DNA of 64,000 bases from Siphonodentalium dalli (GCA_032622095.1 CP136063.1:78225980-78289979); one strand, 5' to 3'; positions 48,721 to 61,252 are shown, counted from the stretch's first letter. Numbers and translations are program-made. The notes: a model not told the origin generated them from the letters alone.

Positions 48721-48765
48721 CTCTATCTATCTATATATATATCTATCTATCTATCATTAAATTGC
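48721..48765. repeat. (TATC)n microsatellite
   Basis: CTATCTATCTATATATATAT followed by CTATCTATCTATC. Confidence 0.85.
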
Positions 48766-49348
48766 GGGCAAACAGTTAAAGGGGTAAAGATTGCATATAT
48801 TTTCGAACAACATTTACAACACAACTTTCGTACCGGTATACGTTTGTAAAAAAAATTGGCTAAGGTAAACTCGTTTTGAAAACACGTTTGTATAACTAAG
48901 ACACACACCCGCGAGAAACATATGCTATCACCACCTGAGACCACATGCTATCTGAAAGTGTTATTGAGAAATAAAAATCACTTGAGTTTATGATGCTGGG
49001 AGAGCTTAGTTTCGGGATTTTCGTAACTGAGTACATTTAGTCGAATAAGCCTGATATTGAGCTTCATCGATTCCTGTGTACGCGTTTCCGTATCCGGTCT
49101 CTTCAACTTAAAGTGAAATAGCGTGGATAATTCAAGTCGATTTGTTTCTGGTCTTGCAAATCCATTACTCGGCTTTCACCAATTTATTTCTTATTTGCTA
49201 GGAATTTAAATCAATTATATAGCGCATGAAAATTGCCAATACATATTTTTTAAGTTGAAAATTGTGAAACGGAAAGTACCAGTACAACGTCAACGGCGGT
49301 AGTGAAATTGAGACCTGTGAACTTTGGATGCCCCAGTTTTTGCCCCCG

Positions 49349-49449
49349 CCAATGCGCTATATATTCGTTGGACGATAAAGTCGACCCCGACTGATCGACA
49401 TTAGGTTCATAGCCTTTCGATAAAAGTATTTTCTGTATGCACTCGAAAG
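49349..49449 (+). promoter_or_regulatory. Candidate promoter and 5' non-coding exon, possibly for SLC27A
   Basis: CCAAT at 49349-49353 and TATATATT at 49358-49365 are followed about 85 bases later by a strong donor, GAAAG|GTAAGG at 49449/49450. The SLC27A start exon needs an upstream non-coding exon, and this is the best-looking donor on that strand I noticed. The only late ATG (49436) would run into a stop after joining to 56776, so it would be a short upstream ORF. This is inference without transcript evidence. Confidence 0.2.
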
Positions 49450-50192
49450 GTAAGGATTATGAGCTCCTGTTTTAATTTAACTTTTAGTGTTTGAAATTAA
49501 ATTTTGAAACTCAAGTTAAGGCCAATAATTAAGGGCTTTGTGGACCACTGTGTAGGAACTGTTACATCGGAAATCGTTCTATCGCCGGTTTGTGATGGTT
49601 CTTGACTGATTTGTGACAGTTCCTGATAATCGAAATTAAACATTTTCACGACTTTTTGACAGTTAAAACGCAATTTTGAAGCATCTAGGTGATAATTCGA
49701 TTAGTTATTTTCAATCCCATCACAATCTGTGGCACCAATGAGCGTGTTAATAACGAAACTTTCACTTTGCGAGTCATAACAACGACTAAAACCACAAATT
49801 TTGATAATTGTTTGAGTTCTCTCCTGATCGAGTCGGTTCTCTCCCCATTTAATCGTTCTATACGGGTAAAACTATTGCTAATATTTGCCATGGTACATGG
49901 TTCAAACTGCCAATTTTGTGAAAGTATACAAAGATAAACACAACAAACTATGCATTAAGTTGAAATTGGCACCACTTGACGCTTGTCATTAATTTCGATG
50001 AATTACACTGCCTTTCTATGCTTATTCAATAACCTGTGTTACGCCTATCAAAATTCACAAAGTCGCCAGCTAGTTTGAAAAATAACGCGTTTTGCAGGCC
50101 CAACATTTCCATGAGTCAATAGCCTGTTAACAATAGTGAAATTTCATAGCGCTGGACTTCGGAAAGCGTGAGTGTAGACGGGATATATAAAT

Positions 50193-50575
50193 TTGGTGTG
50201 TAGGCCTACTTTGATACGGGGAACAATATGGGCGGGTCCAATTTCATGTGCGACCGTGTTCTTGACCTCGCTCAAATACGCTCATATAGGCATGTTTCTG
50301 GAACTCGACCGATCCCACTCAAATTTGGTAGCTGGGTCTACTTTGATCACGGGAACAATATGGGTGGGTCCAATTTCACTTGCGACCGTGTCCTTGACCT
50401 CGCTCGTATACGCTCATATAGGCGTGTTTCTGGACCTCGATCGACCGATCCGATTCAAATTTGGTATAATGTAGGCCTACTTTGATCCCGGAAACAATAT
50501 GGGTGGGTCCAATTTTACGTGCGACCGTGTCCTTGACCTTGACCATATTCGCTCATATAGGCATGTTTCCGGGCC
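50193..50575. repeat. Three tandem units of about 135 bp
   Basis: Units with GGCCTACTTTGAT, GGAACAATATGGGTGGGTCC, GCGACCGTGTCCTTGACCTC and GCTCATATAGGC. Confidence 0.75.
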
Positions 50576-50929
50576 GATCGAACAATAGTTTGTCCAGGCG
50601 GAGACGATCACAAATAAATCCCTAAATAGCCCGGACGAAGAGGGGGCACCTCGGCTAGTGTTGTCTACTGATTTTCGTAGACGTATTTCACTCGACAAAA
50701 AGCCAAAAATAATACGTTAAAAGTTCGTTGACACCCATACAATGTTCTGATTACGCAGTTTATGAAGTTTATGTCGGGCATCCGCTTGCTGGATGCTGAT
50801 TACCTAGGTTAAATTCTAGAATTCTAGAATATGCTGCTATTAAAGCATATACAAGCACGATAACCTTTCACTCAATCATATTTTAGATTGACTCGGGATC
50901 TCTGATTTTTAATAGAAGATATAAAAAAG

Positions 50930-51230
50930 CAAAGAATCCTACAGTTACAAATATTATCATATGGATGTTAAACCTTTGGTTGCTAAATGCGCTGTAATGA
51001 GAATTGACTTGAATCCTATTAATTAATTTGTAGGAATGCTTAGCTATTAAGTTCAACAAGCAGTAACATATTAAAAAGAGAAAAGAATAATGCAGTTACA
51101 AATATTATTATATGGATGTTAATCCTTTGGTGACTAAATGTGCTGTAATGAGCAGCGACTTGAATCCTATTGATTCATTTGTAGGAATGCTCAGCTATTA
51201 AATTCAACATGCAGTAACAGATTGTTTGAA
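50930..51230. repeat. Two tandem units of about 148 bp
   Basis: Both units contain CAGTTACAAATATTAT, ATATGGATGTTAA and TTGTAGGAATGCT. Confidence 0.7.
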
Positions 51231-51454
51231 TTATTAGCTAAACATTCATACAAATGCATCATTAGAAATCAGTGTTATGGGTGTCTGAACCTGGCTATTA
51301 TAAGGCACATTATTATTCCTCGCTGATAACGTGTCAAGTGAGCAGGGACGTGGGCTGGAGGGTTTCCAATGTTGGGGCGTCCACCTTGGAATTTACAACC
51401 GCACCATCCCCTTGAAACAGACCAAACTCATGCACAATGCCTGGTATTTGGTTT

Positions 51455-51960
51455 TTATGTTTACCCATACCATAGTATGGTAAACATAGTGTCATTGCCC
51501 GGATTGACCACTCGTCGTTCGTCCGTCTGTCTGTCTGTCCGTCTGTCTGTCTGTCCGTAGACACTTTACAAGTAATGCGATAACTCAAACATTTTCTATC
51601 CAATCGAAACCAAATTTTGTATATGGGTTTCTCAGCCCAAAATACAGATCGAGTTCGAATTTGGGTTTGATCCGAGATTTTAAAGGAGTTATGACCCTTT
51701 TTCGAAAGAAAAAAAATCAATTTAAAAAAAAAATTACTTTTAACTTTTATAATAATAATAAAAAAAATGTCATTGACATTTGTTTTCATTTAGATATTGA
51801 TGATTATGATAAAAAGATTTCCAATGTGTCCGTTTAATTTTTTTAAATAATTAAAAAGTTTTTAAGTTAAAAAAATTTGAAAAACTAACACCATTATAAC
51901 TCTGCCAAGGGTACCCCGAATCACCACACCAAATTTGATTAAATCAGTCCAAAATCTTGT
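51455..51960. repeat. CGTCCGTCTGTC-headed repeat remnant
   Basis: A (GTCT/GTCC)n run at about 51518-51558 followed by AGACACTTTACAAGTAATGC and AT-rich DNA, like the head of the 14890 repeat. Confidence 0.5.
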
Positions 51961-52393
51961 GTTATGTACTGGTAAATCTGTTTGGAGCAACATTAAATCC
52001 AATTCACCAATTGCCTTTGGACTACTTAGCTATTGATAAGGCTATATTATTTTCTGATGTCTCTTATGCCAATGTGCAAATAATCTGATAAAGAAGGCTA
52101 TGGTATCTAATTTAAAATAAAGATTCAACAATAAACATCACATGATATTAACAGTAGACATCTCTGCTGCAGAATTATCTTCAGATGGTCTGATATCATT
52201 ATAATTGACATCAGACATCAGAGGTCAGTGTTCAACATAAACAATTCCTGTGATATTTTGACAGCTCTGCTATATAATTGATATTAATGGGTCAGTGGTG
52301 AGGTTGCTTATCTGTATACTAGGACACATTATTGTAAACTTAAATTGGACTCTCTTAACCCAAGTATTCCATGTCCAGGTCACACCTACACAT

Positions 52394-52480
52394 TTAACCC
52401 ATGGGCTTGCTGGCTGTGGCGGTTTAGCATTACAGATCCTGTACCAGTGCATTCTCTTATATAAATGCCAGTGACCCATA
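52394..52480. mobile_element. TTAA MITE fragment
   Basis: TTTAACCCATGGGCTTGCTG followed by a partial core (CAGTGCATTCTCTTATATAA). Right half missing. Confidence 0.45.
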
Positions 52481-52869
52481 AATTCCAATAATTTGTGTTA
52501 TGTACATTTGTCTATAATAGTACATAACAGTATACTCTATAATTCAACACCAAAATTCTCATTTATCCGATCATATTAAATTTTTATCGCCAAGGGATGG
52601 GTTAACATCTGCCGATCGTGATCGGCCTCTCGTTCCCAACTGCATGACACATTATAGCCTTAGATTGTATGCCATTCTGAAGTGAATTGATCAGTAGCCT
52701 TTGATTGGCCACCATGCAAACTGGGGAAGAAACTCAGGATGCATGGGCCCAGTGAGAAAATGTGGATATCTGAACCTGAAAATCATCTAGACTGGCTTCA
52801 ATATTCCCAAGTGTTGGAAGTGTCCAACCTGGCGCCCCACCCCACAAGATTGGAAATGTTCCCAACAGA

Positions 52870-52912
52870 TGGAGAGAGAGAGAAGAGAGAGCGTGAGAGA
52901 GAGAGAGGAAGC
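52870..52912. repeat. (GA)n microsatellite
   Basis: Interrupted AGAGAGAGAG run. Confidence 0.8.
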
Positions 52913-53871
52913 ATACATTATTTAATACAAAGCATATTAATTAAATGGAATTCGATTCTTTGTCCATTAAAACCAGTTTCTTGCCAATTGGGGGGGGGGG
53001 GGGGGGGGGTAAATGTGATATAGAAAACTAGATCACACCTGCTGCCTACTTCCTGTCCACCCATCATGAGTTTTGGATCAACTCTAAAGAAGAAGTGTCC
53101 ATTTGTAATGTCAAATATGGTTGATTACATGTTTAAAGTGTAGGAAAGTATGCAAATGTTGGTATAAAAAACAAAAATTCTCCACTATTAAATTGTTGTC
53201 AAATCAAACTAAGAGAACAATTTCAACATATTGTTGGTGTTAAATTTCAAACCAATCTATTGTAAGATAAGAACTTTGTAACTGTTGAACATTTTGACCA
53301 AAGTTGGGGATAGACACCAATTAAGTTATATTCATGTCTGGGCGACAAACATGTGTAAATGTCCCTCAGGCGGACTTCAGAGGAGGAAATATGATGGCGC
53401 TGACATTGAAATATTTTCTTGGATCTTTCAATAATGCCCAGATTAAGTAAATGAATATAACATCTCATATTCTCCTGAGAGTAGATTTATATTACCGTTG
53501 GTCATTTATATAGGCAGGCATGATTAGGCCTAAAAAAATAATACCTTTGTTTCCGCTAACAAGCTAAAAAAAATTAGGGTAGGTAGGTAGGCTTAACTTT
53601 TTTTTTGTTATCTTTAAAAATAACTGTATAATACTTGTCAATAACCCAAACTATGCACTTCTTAGCCCCAATCAGGTTAACCCAGATGACAGAGGACCTA
53701 GCAACTCCAATTCAATCTTACATATGCTTTAATATTTACATATATACTAGTCTATATACTAAGATAGTCTTTGATAATCCTAATATTTCCTATATGGTCT
53801 GGCGACAACTGGAGTCAGTCCAGCACCACTGCACTGTTCACATATTGGAGTGACCGTCTTGTACCGATCTC

Positions 53872-54272
53872 TTAACCCTTTACCCAACAGAAGGGCCCTG
53901 TGCCAATGCATTCTCTTAAATATGCGAGTCGACCATAGGTCGCCTCGCATATATAAGAGAATGCATTGGCTTAACACATTACAAATTATAAAATTGTTAA
54001 AGAATGTAAGAAAAAATGGTAAAAAGTGTTAAAAAAAGTTGTTATTTTAGGCCAATGCATTCTCTTATATATGCGAGGCGACCTATGGTCGACTCGCATA
54101 TATAAGAGAATGCATTGGCACAGGGCATAACTGTAACTATCACAATGTGGTCAAGGAGCCGGTTCCAATGATATCCATATGTGTATGGTTCTATTGAGAC
54201 AGACCGAATATATTTTAGGCTGTTGAAGCTTTATTTGGCCGGTTGTGGCCGGTTTGTTGGGTAAAGGGTTAA
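53872..54272. mobile_element. TTAA MITE, subfamily 1, opposite orientation
   Basis: TTAA on both sides. Relative to 382-781 the long arm with CCGGTTTGTTGGGTAAAGGG is on the right. Both core hairpins are intact. Confidence 0.8.
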
Positions 54273-56232
54273 GGATGGCTTCACAACACCACCTTCTCCG
54301 CATTCAGTGAAGGATCTAGGTATTTTTTGGGGACACCTGTTTTTGGGCATTGATATGCCGAAGGCATAACCTGAAGGCCTGATCGGAGGAATGTTTGGGA
54401 AGGGTGACCCCCTGATGATGGTGGGGGTTCTTCCCCTGGAAATTTTTTGAAAATCCATTGCATTTAGAGCTAATCTAAGGCTCTTTGAGTCAGTATTTTT
54501 GAATTTTACAGAGAGGTCAATTTTATCAAGTTAATCAAGCATAACTTTGGAACTTTTTATATATGTATGGATTGGAAATGCTTATAAGTTATTGTCAGAT
54601 ATCTTTTGGTTCTATGGATTATGCTTATCGGAAGCCTTATCTTGCTTGAAATTAGACTTGCCATCATCACTCTAATTCATAAATAGGCTATTTTATAAAA
54701 TTCAAGTGAGACACATACCGTACATAATATACTACATGTACATGTAATACAGAAATCCTACATGTACATGTAGTACAGAAACAATGTACACGTATTAAGG
54801 TAGTAATGACTATATATGGTACTAATCTCTATGTTAATTTTTCATTTGGTATTATGAGATCCCACTTGATATTAACCATGTTGATTTGATCAAATTGTTA
54901 ATGTTCCTGTGCTGTAATTGATTGAAATACTGAAGTCTGAACGCTGAATGATAACATACCGTACCTGAACTCAAATTATTTGAAGTTTTCACAGATGAAA
55001 GCTAGATAAAGCCAAACATACTTTACAGTATGATTCCAACTGTTAAACTTAAATCTTTTTGTAAACTTAAATTTCTTATGTCAATATATATAAATAATTA
55101 AATGTTTTGCATCTTGTTATGATATGAATTGGGACGTAAATTAAATTTTTTTTTTTTTTGCAATGGCAATAAAAAGTTTAGGGTCGGCGGTTTAAAATAG
55201 GGTCGGTCGGGTTAGCGGAAACAAACGTATTTTTTGTTTAGGCCTTATGATACTATACTCATCGGAACTTTCAATATTTTAAGTATAATATATTCAAGAT
55301 ATCTATAATTATGCGTGATTTTGTCACAAAAATGATTATTTACAATCATCAGAAACCGTAACAAATCAGGCAAGAACCATCACAATACGGCGATAGAACG
55401 ACTTCCGATGTAACAGTTCCTACACAGTGTTGTGGACCCAATTTTTCCAAAATTTCCCAAAATTGTATAGAGTCCGAATAAAGGATTCTGTTCATGTATA
55501 TTAGTAATAATAGAAACCATGCCCATTGATGCAACATTTTGAGAGTATACGTCATGGTGGATTATGTTAGAAATACAAAATGTGAACTTTATTGTGATTT
55601 AAAAAAATAAAATTTACAGGCAATGGTCCAAGAAAATCAAAGTCCATATCTAAGAATCAAATATGGGAATATGTACTGAACACTGTGATGAATGGTGTAC
55701 TACAAAAAAAAACATTATATTTCTTGAGTGTTCTTTGATAAAATTACTTTGAACCGGTTGTTGACAAATGATATACTATCTTCATAATATGGTTGACTGA
55801 GAAGCAGCAGTTCATGGGTCAACCTTTCATGGCTGCTGTCCAGTCTAGTGTGAATGGCTTTTACCAGTGTCAACTTCCACATGAGTGATTACCCTGAGTG
55901 AGTGGTGACCTACTTACTAGAATTAGTGTGGTGATCTGGTAGGGGTTTGATTGAGGATTAGCATTCTATTGTCAACAGAGTCCAGAGCAGTTACAATGGC
56001 CAGCTGTTAACTCGTGCCTGCTACCACCCACATAGCCAATGTTTAAGCAAGTATATATCATTTGTCAACAACCGGTTCAAAGTAATTTTATCAAAGAACA
56101 ACTGCTTCATACATAACTTTTGCTCCAGAGATTTGCATGGAAATCTCATTCAAAATTGGGTCACTTGACCTCCTCCTTAAGGGCTTTGTGGACCCAATTT
56201 TTTCAAAATTTCCCAAAATTTTATAGAGTTCA
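54273..56232. other. Unassigned DNA upstream of SLC27A
   Basis: Contains a segment (55360-55445) that is the reverse complement of 49530-49610, and TACATGTACATGTAG repeats near 54730-54775. No exon seen. Confidence 0.5.
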
Positions 56233-56380
56233 TGTATATATGGCTTGTTGTAATTCATCGGAATGCTCTCGGGGAGAGCTTTCCGATGAATGGCAACAAG
56301 CCATATTTCCGACTAAATCCTGAAAAATTACCCATAATTATGCTGTGGTTAAGGAGTCGATTACTTAGGGCATTACTGTA
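56233..56380. mobile_element. Foldback MITE A, left end truncated
   Basis: Begins within the left arm (ATATGGCTTGTTGTAATTCA) and keeps the whole right arm to GGGCATTACTGTA. It lies about 400 bases before the SLC27A start exon. Confidence 0.7.
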
Positions 56381-56781
56381 GGCCTGTGTGAAATTAACCA
56401 CTGCTATATTGTATCAATTTGAATAGGGGAACCACCCAATAGTATTATGTTTGGAACTATCCCGCATAAAAATGGTAAAGTGACGTTAAACCCTGTGAGA
56501 GGTTGGAGACGCTTGGGGATCTTGCCCTTACAGAAATTACGTCACCAATCTCAACATACATGAGCCGATTTCGACTAAATTCACATTCCTCATTTAATTT
56601 CCATTATTAAAACGGCACCACACATATTTTGTCTACTAGTACGAAACCGCTTTGTAATTATCTTTAAATACAGGAAAAGAGTGGAGAATTTGATTCAAAT
56701 ATGCGATTGATTTGGACACCAACTGTTTTGTTCTTTAAAAAAATAACAATCTGATTCTTGCCTTCTATATTTCAGCTTAGA

Positions 56782-57145
56782 ATGAAGAAAGAAAAGATTA
56801 TTTATGCCCTTGCTGGTGCTGCAGGGGTAGGTGTGGTCTCATGGAGAACACTCTTTCCTTGGATTGGGGAGGATATTCAGACACTTCGTATTGCTCTTCC
56901 ATTGGCTCTAGGGCTTCCAAAGGAAATTGCAACTGGGAACTATGTCATTAATATGTTTGAGACAGCCGTTGCGAAGAATCCAAAGAAACCATTCGTTATT
57001 CATGATGACGTTGAATATACATATGGGTTTGTTGATGAGCAGGCGAATCGTGTTGCACACGTTGTCAAACGATGGAATTTGTCTGTTGGACAATGTGTGG
57101 CTATGATGATATACAGCGAACCACAGTTCATTTGGACTTTTCTAG
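56782..57145 (+). CDS. SLC27A: SLC27A-family fatty acid transporter / very-long-chain acyl-CoA synthetase, first coding exon
   Basis: This exon begins the reading frame of a fatty acid transport protein, a membrane-bound enzyme that activates long and very long fatty acids to acyl-CoA and so drives their uptake. It encodes 121 residues plus one base. Residues 1-20 (MKKEK then IIYALAGAAGVGVV) give a short basic start and a hydrophobic membrane segment. Then come KNPKKPFVIHDDVEYTYGFVD and RVAHVV, matching the N-terminal AMP-binding region of the family. The acceptor TATATTTCAG precedes 56776, so six bases of 5'UTR lie in this exon and a non-coding upstream exon is implied. The donor is CTAG|GTAAGA. 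The NYNLR motif in the next exon resembles SLC27A2/A3/A6 more than A1/A4, but the paralogue is unsure. Confidence 0.88.
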
Positions 57146-57331
57146 GTAAGACTAAATCAAGGACTCCCAAGTCCAAAATTTAAACCGATCATGGACTCAG
57201 GAAATTCAGATGATACATCGTTTCTTCTAAGAACGCATCATCATCTCCATAACTCAAGCAGTGTTCAGACAAGCTTATTGTGAGCTTGTGTTGCGTTTTT
57301 CTGTTGCGATGACACAATCCATTGTGTGTGT

Positions 57332-57732
57332 TTAACCCTTTACCCAACAAACCGGCCAAAACCTGCCAAATAAAGCTTCAACAGCCTAAAATATCTTCGG
57401 TCTGTCTCAATAGAACCATAGAAATATGGATATCATTGGAACCGGCTCCTTGACCACATTGTGATAGTTACAGTTATGCCCTGTGCCAATGCATTCTCTT
57501 ATATATGCGAGTCAACCATAGGTCGCCTCGCATATATAAGTTGAATGCATTGGCCTAAAAATAATCTTTTTTTAACACTTTTTACCATTTTTTCTTACAT
57601 TCTTTAACAATTTTATAATTTTTAATGTGTTAAGCCAATGCATTCTCTTATATATGCGAGGCGACCTATGGTCGACTCGCATATATAAGAGAATGCATTG
57701 GCACAGGGCCCTTCTGTTGGGTAAAGGGTTAA
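57332..57732. mobile_element. TTAA MITE, subfamily 1, in SLC27A intron
   Basis: TTAA on both sides with CCCTTTACCCAACA / TGTTGGGTAAAGGG ends and both core hairpins. It starts about 187 bases after the first SLC27A donor. Confidence 0.8.
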
Positions 57733-58604
57733 CCTTCACAGTGGTGTGTTGCATTAATACACACTATTTCTCTATGAGTTCACCTCACTAACCCCAAATT
57801 CATTATACCTCTTTAAAAAAAAAAGGGAGTATACTGTTTTGCACCTGTCCGGTCATGCGTCCGTACGTCCATCCGATGTCTGTTCATCTCATAACTTGAC
57901 CAGTAGTACTCAGATCTCAATGAAATTAGGTATGGATGTTCACAACTATGAGGACATTAAATAGAGGGTTCCATCATGTTGTACGGGTTTTCCATTCTAG
58001 AGTTATTCATCTTTGTTTATCTGAAAATATTGGCTTTTTGGTCCGCCTTGTGACTGTTCATGTCGTAACTTCAACAGTTGTGTTGGGATCTCAATGAAAT
58101 TTGTTGTGGATGTTCACTAATATGATGACATTCAATAGACGGTTCCAGTGTTTTGTTCCCATTTTCCATTCTAGAGTTATTCTTCTTTGTTTATCTGCAA
58201 ATGTTGGCTTTTTGGTCCATCCGATGTCTGTTCAGGTCATAACTTCAACAGTGGTGCTGGGATCTTAATGAAATTTGGTATGGATGTTCACTACTATGAG
58301 GACATTTAATAGAGGGGTCCATCGTTTTGTTCGGGTTTTCCATTCTAGAGTTATACTTCTTTGTTTATCTGGAAATGTTGGCTTTTTGGTCCATCTGGTG
58401 TCTGTTCATGTCGTAACTTCAACAGTTGTGCCGGGATCTCAATGAAATTTGTTGTGGATGTTCACTAATATGATGACATTCAATAGACGGTTCCAGTGTT
58501 TAGTTCGGCTTTTCCATTCTAGAGTTATTCTTCTTTGTTTATCTGGAAATGTTGGTTTTTTGGTCCATCCGATGTCTGTTCAGGTCATAACTTGAACAGT
58601 AGTC

Positions 58605-59828
58605 TAGGGTCCTGCGAATATTCAATTCGAGATTCGATTCGACAGTCAAATTCAATTCGAATTCGATTCGAAATTTCCAACTCAAAATTTTGAATATACC
58701 GTACACTGACAAAAAAGTAAGCTGTTTACGGACAAGTGCACACGTCGATCTTCGCTGTTTGTGTGCCATATGTATAATTCCCGAAAATTATGAATATATG
58801 CACCTTATAATTCTTATTGTACATCGCGAATGTTCGCATGCTATTAAATATAAGTATAGCCAGTAATTAGCCACTATAGGACGACTAAATGCATCTGAAT
58901 TCTAGCTTTAAACATGGTAGCCAAAAGCTCAGAGATCGCCGATGGACTGACGACACGCGTAAATTATAATAGCGATGAGACTGAGCAACCGCTAGCATTA
59001 TCCGCCAACTATACGTCTCAGATTCCGTGTTCTGTAATATCGCTGAGAATGTAAACAACACGTGCTCCCGGCGTCGAAGAGTGCATTGTTTTCTTTTGAA
59101 GTTGACTTTCAGTTTCGGAGCGTTCCTTGAAACTTGACAATTTGTCGTCCGTTATTCATGTTTATTTTAAACATGATAAAAGCTGCAGTAGTGCAGGAAC
59201 TTACACGTGTGATGAATGCAACGTGGTATATAAATCGCAAGCGTCTGGGACAACAAGACATCTAAGCATTCAGCACTACATAAACAGGCTAACCTGTGAC
59301 TGTTGTTGCATCTTCAAGTTTATAGTATGTCCGTTATTTAGTTGAGATACCACTGTTTTGTCCCCATGGATTGCTGACAAACAGCAGGGTACGAGTTGGT
59401 CAGGGTACGAGTTGACTGACACCCGTAAAAACGGGTGTTTCCGAGTGCCGATTTGCAATTGTGCATGTACATGCAAACTCTACAAATTGCGTGTGATTTT
59501 AATTCCGATAATCCGTTTAGTGGTTATATATCTAATCGTCGTTACGACGGAATGGACGTTTTAATCTGGTTGTTTTTTTTTCTCGACAATTCTCAATTGA
59601 AGTTAATAGTGTCGGGAACGACGGTTGATCGCCACACAAGTTATGATGGAACTTCATGGAAGTTAATAGAACGTTTCTCAAATCGTCTAATCATTGACAT
59701 TAAATGCCTAATTGAGAATGCAACACACAGGTATGATTCGATTCAATATTCGATTCGATATTCGATTCTATTACGTATACTCGATTCGATATTCGATTCA
59801 ATCAAAATCTCCAATTCGCAGGACCCTA
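58605..59828. mobile_element. hAT-type element, 1.2 kb, with BED-finger relic
   Basis: Begins TAGGGTCCTGCGAAT and ends TTCGCAGGACCCTA. Flanks CAGTAGTC (58597-58604) and CAGAAGTC (59829-59836) form an 8-bp duplication with one mismatch. Subterminal repeats of ATTCGATTCGA occur on both sides. It interrupts one unit of the 57836-60010 tandem array. Confidence 0.82.
59139..59280 (+). pseudogene. BED-type zinc finger remnant of a hAT transposase
   Basis: The frame encodes SSVIHVYFKHDKSCSSAG, then YTCDECNVVYKSQASGTTRH followed by LSIQH. This has the BED layout: an aromatic-rich start, C-x2-C, then H-x4-H. BED fingers sit at the N-terminus of many hAT transposases and bind the element's own ends. 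No DDE or dimerisation region follows, so this is an internally deleted derivative. The domain call is by eye. Confidence 0.6.
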
Positions 59829-60249
59829 CAGAAGTCCTCGGATCTCAAAAAAAATTTGTATGGATGTTCACTATTATGGTGACATTCAATAGAGGATTCA
59901 ATTGTTTTGTTCGAGTTTCCGTTCAAGAGTTATTCATTTTTTGTTTATATGGAAATGTTGGCTTTTTGGTCCATCCGATGTCTGTTCAGGTGATAACTTG
60001 AACAGTAATGTGCTCGTTAATTTCTAATCTCATTCAGAATCCTGAAAAGACATGCATATACCCTTCACCATCAGTAGGAAAGTGGTAGATTTAATAGTAT
60101 ATTACATTTATTTACAGATACTTCAATTATGTTATATGTATCTTGGCCAACTTCACTGGTAACTCAATGTTAAGCTTATACTCATATTAGATCATTCTTT
60201 TTCCACAAGATACTTGTACTTATAACCCTAAATCTTCAAGTCCAATAAG

Positions 60250-60645
60250 TAAGTAAAGAGTAAATGGAATTGTCTATTTTTCATCTGGAGGGAATGTACA
60301 GAAAATATGAGCCAAGACAGATGTACGAAAAAATATAATACATTACAAGTGCAGAAAAATTAAAATTCATTGGTGGGAAATGGTTGTTTGTTAATTGGAA
60401 AATTTCCTAAAGGAACAACAGTAATGCCCTAAATAATTGACTCCTTAACCACAGCAGAATTATGGGTAATTGTTCAGGACTTAGTCGGAAATATATAGTG
60501 AGAGCTTTCCGATGAATGGCAACAAGCCATATTTCCGACTAAATCCTGAAAAATTACCTATAATTCTGCTGTGGTTAAGGAGTCGATTATTTAGGGCATT
60601 AATGTACTAGTCAATAAGTATTTAGTATAGAAAGGGTTAATCTAT
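60250..60645 (+). mobile_element. Dispersed repeat C split by a foldback MITE
   Basis: Left part has TTTTCATCTGGAGGGAATGT and ACAAGTGCAGAAAAATTAAA; the right part has AATAAGTATTTAGTATAGAA then AGGGTTAA. The MITE 60419-60606 separates them. Confidence 0.6.
60419..60606. mobile_element. Foldback MITE A inserted in repeat C
   Basis: Left end CAGTAATGCCCTAAATAATT, right end GGGCATTAATGTA. The arms are complementary. Confidence 0.75.
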
Positions 60646-60754
60646 TGAAAATCCCACCTAGGGTAAAACATGGGTAGTCGGAAACACAATCTGGACATTA
60701 TCAATTTTATTTTATTTAAATTATTATTCAAAGTATTAGCTAATACCTATGAGA

Positions 60755-60830
60755 TATTTCGTCCAACTTGGATTTATTATAGAGAGTTGGACGAAATTTC
60801 TCATGGGTATTAACTAATGCTCGCGAGTCA
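60755..60830. repeat. Hairpin
   Basis: AATACCTATGAGATATTTCG..CAACT pairs with AGTTGGACGAAATTTCTCAT..GGTATT. Confidence 0.65.
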
Positions 60831-61104
60831 AATTCCATGCAGGGTTTATTTCCCCTTACTGACTCAACAAGACTGCTGCCCCTGGCGACATTTTACCCAC
60901 ATTTTGTGGACTTCTGCGATAATTGTATATTGACCGACTGAACAGTGCTACGAATAGCCCACAAAATATAAAATTAGGTTTGTAGAATCCATGTACTATT
61001 TTGCTCAATGGTGTGATCCAGTTTCCCGGCTAAATTGTAAACACAAATCCACGTGAAACTTCTTCTCTCTGGCAAAAGTGTTCAATCTATCAGAATCACA
61101 GGTC

Positions 61105-61165
61105 CGCAGAAGGAAAATTGACCCCACCCCAATAGTTAAGTACTGTTGGGGGTGGGGTCAATTTT
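61105..61165. repeat. Hairpin
   Basis: AAAATTGACCCCACCCC pairs with GGGGTGGGGTCAATTTT. Confidence 0.65.
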
Positions 61166-61252
61166 TTTTCTGGGAACCAGTGGTCAGAATCTGTCAATAT
61201 CAATCAGCAGGCAAAGTTTACCAACATAGCCTTCTATTTTGCACTTCCGACC

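Larger units (their letters stand above)
51961..53871. other. Unassigned DNA
   Basis: A MITE fragment, a GA microsatellite and a poly-G tract; no gene seen. Confidence 0.55.
57836..60010. repeat. Tandem repeat of about 175 bp, split by a hAT element
   Basis: Units with CTCAATGAAATTTG, TGGATGTTCACTA, CCATTCTAGAGTTATTC and TGGCTTTTTGGTCCATCC. About five units precede the hAT element and one follows it. Confidence 0.7.
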
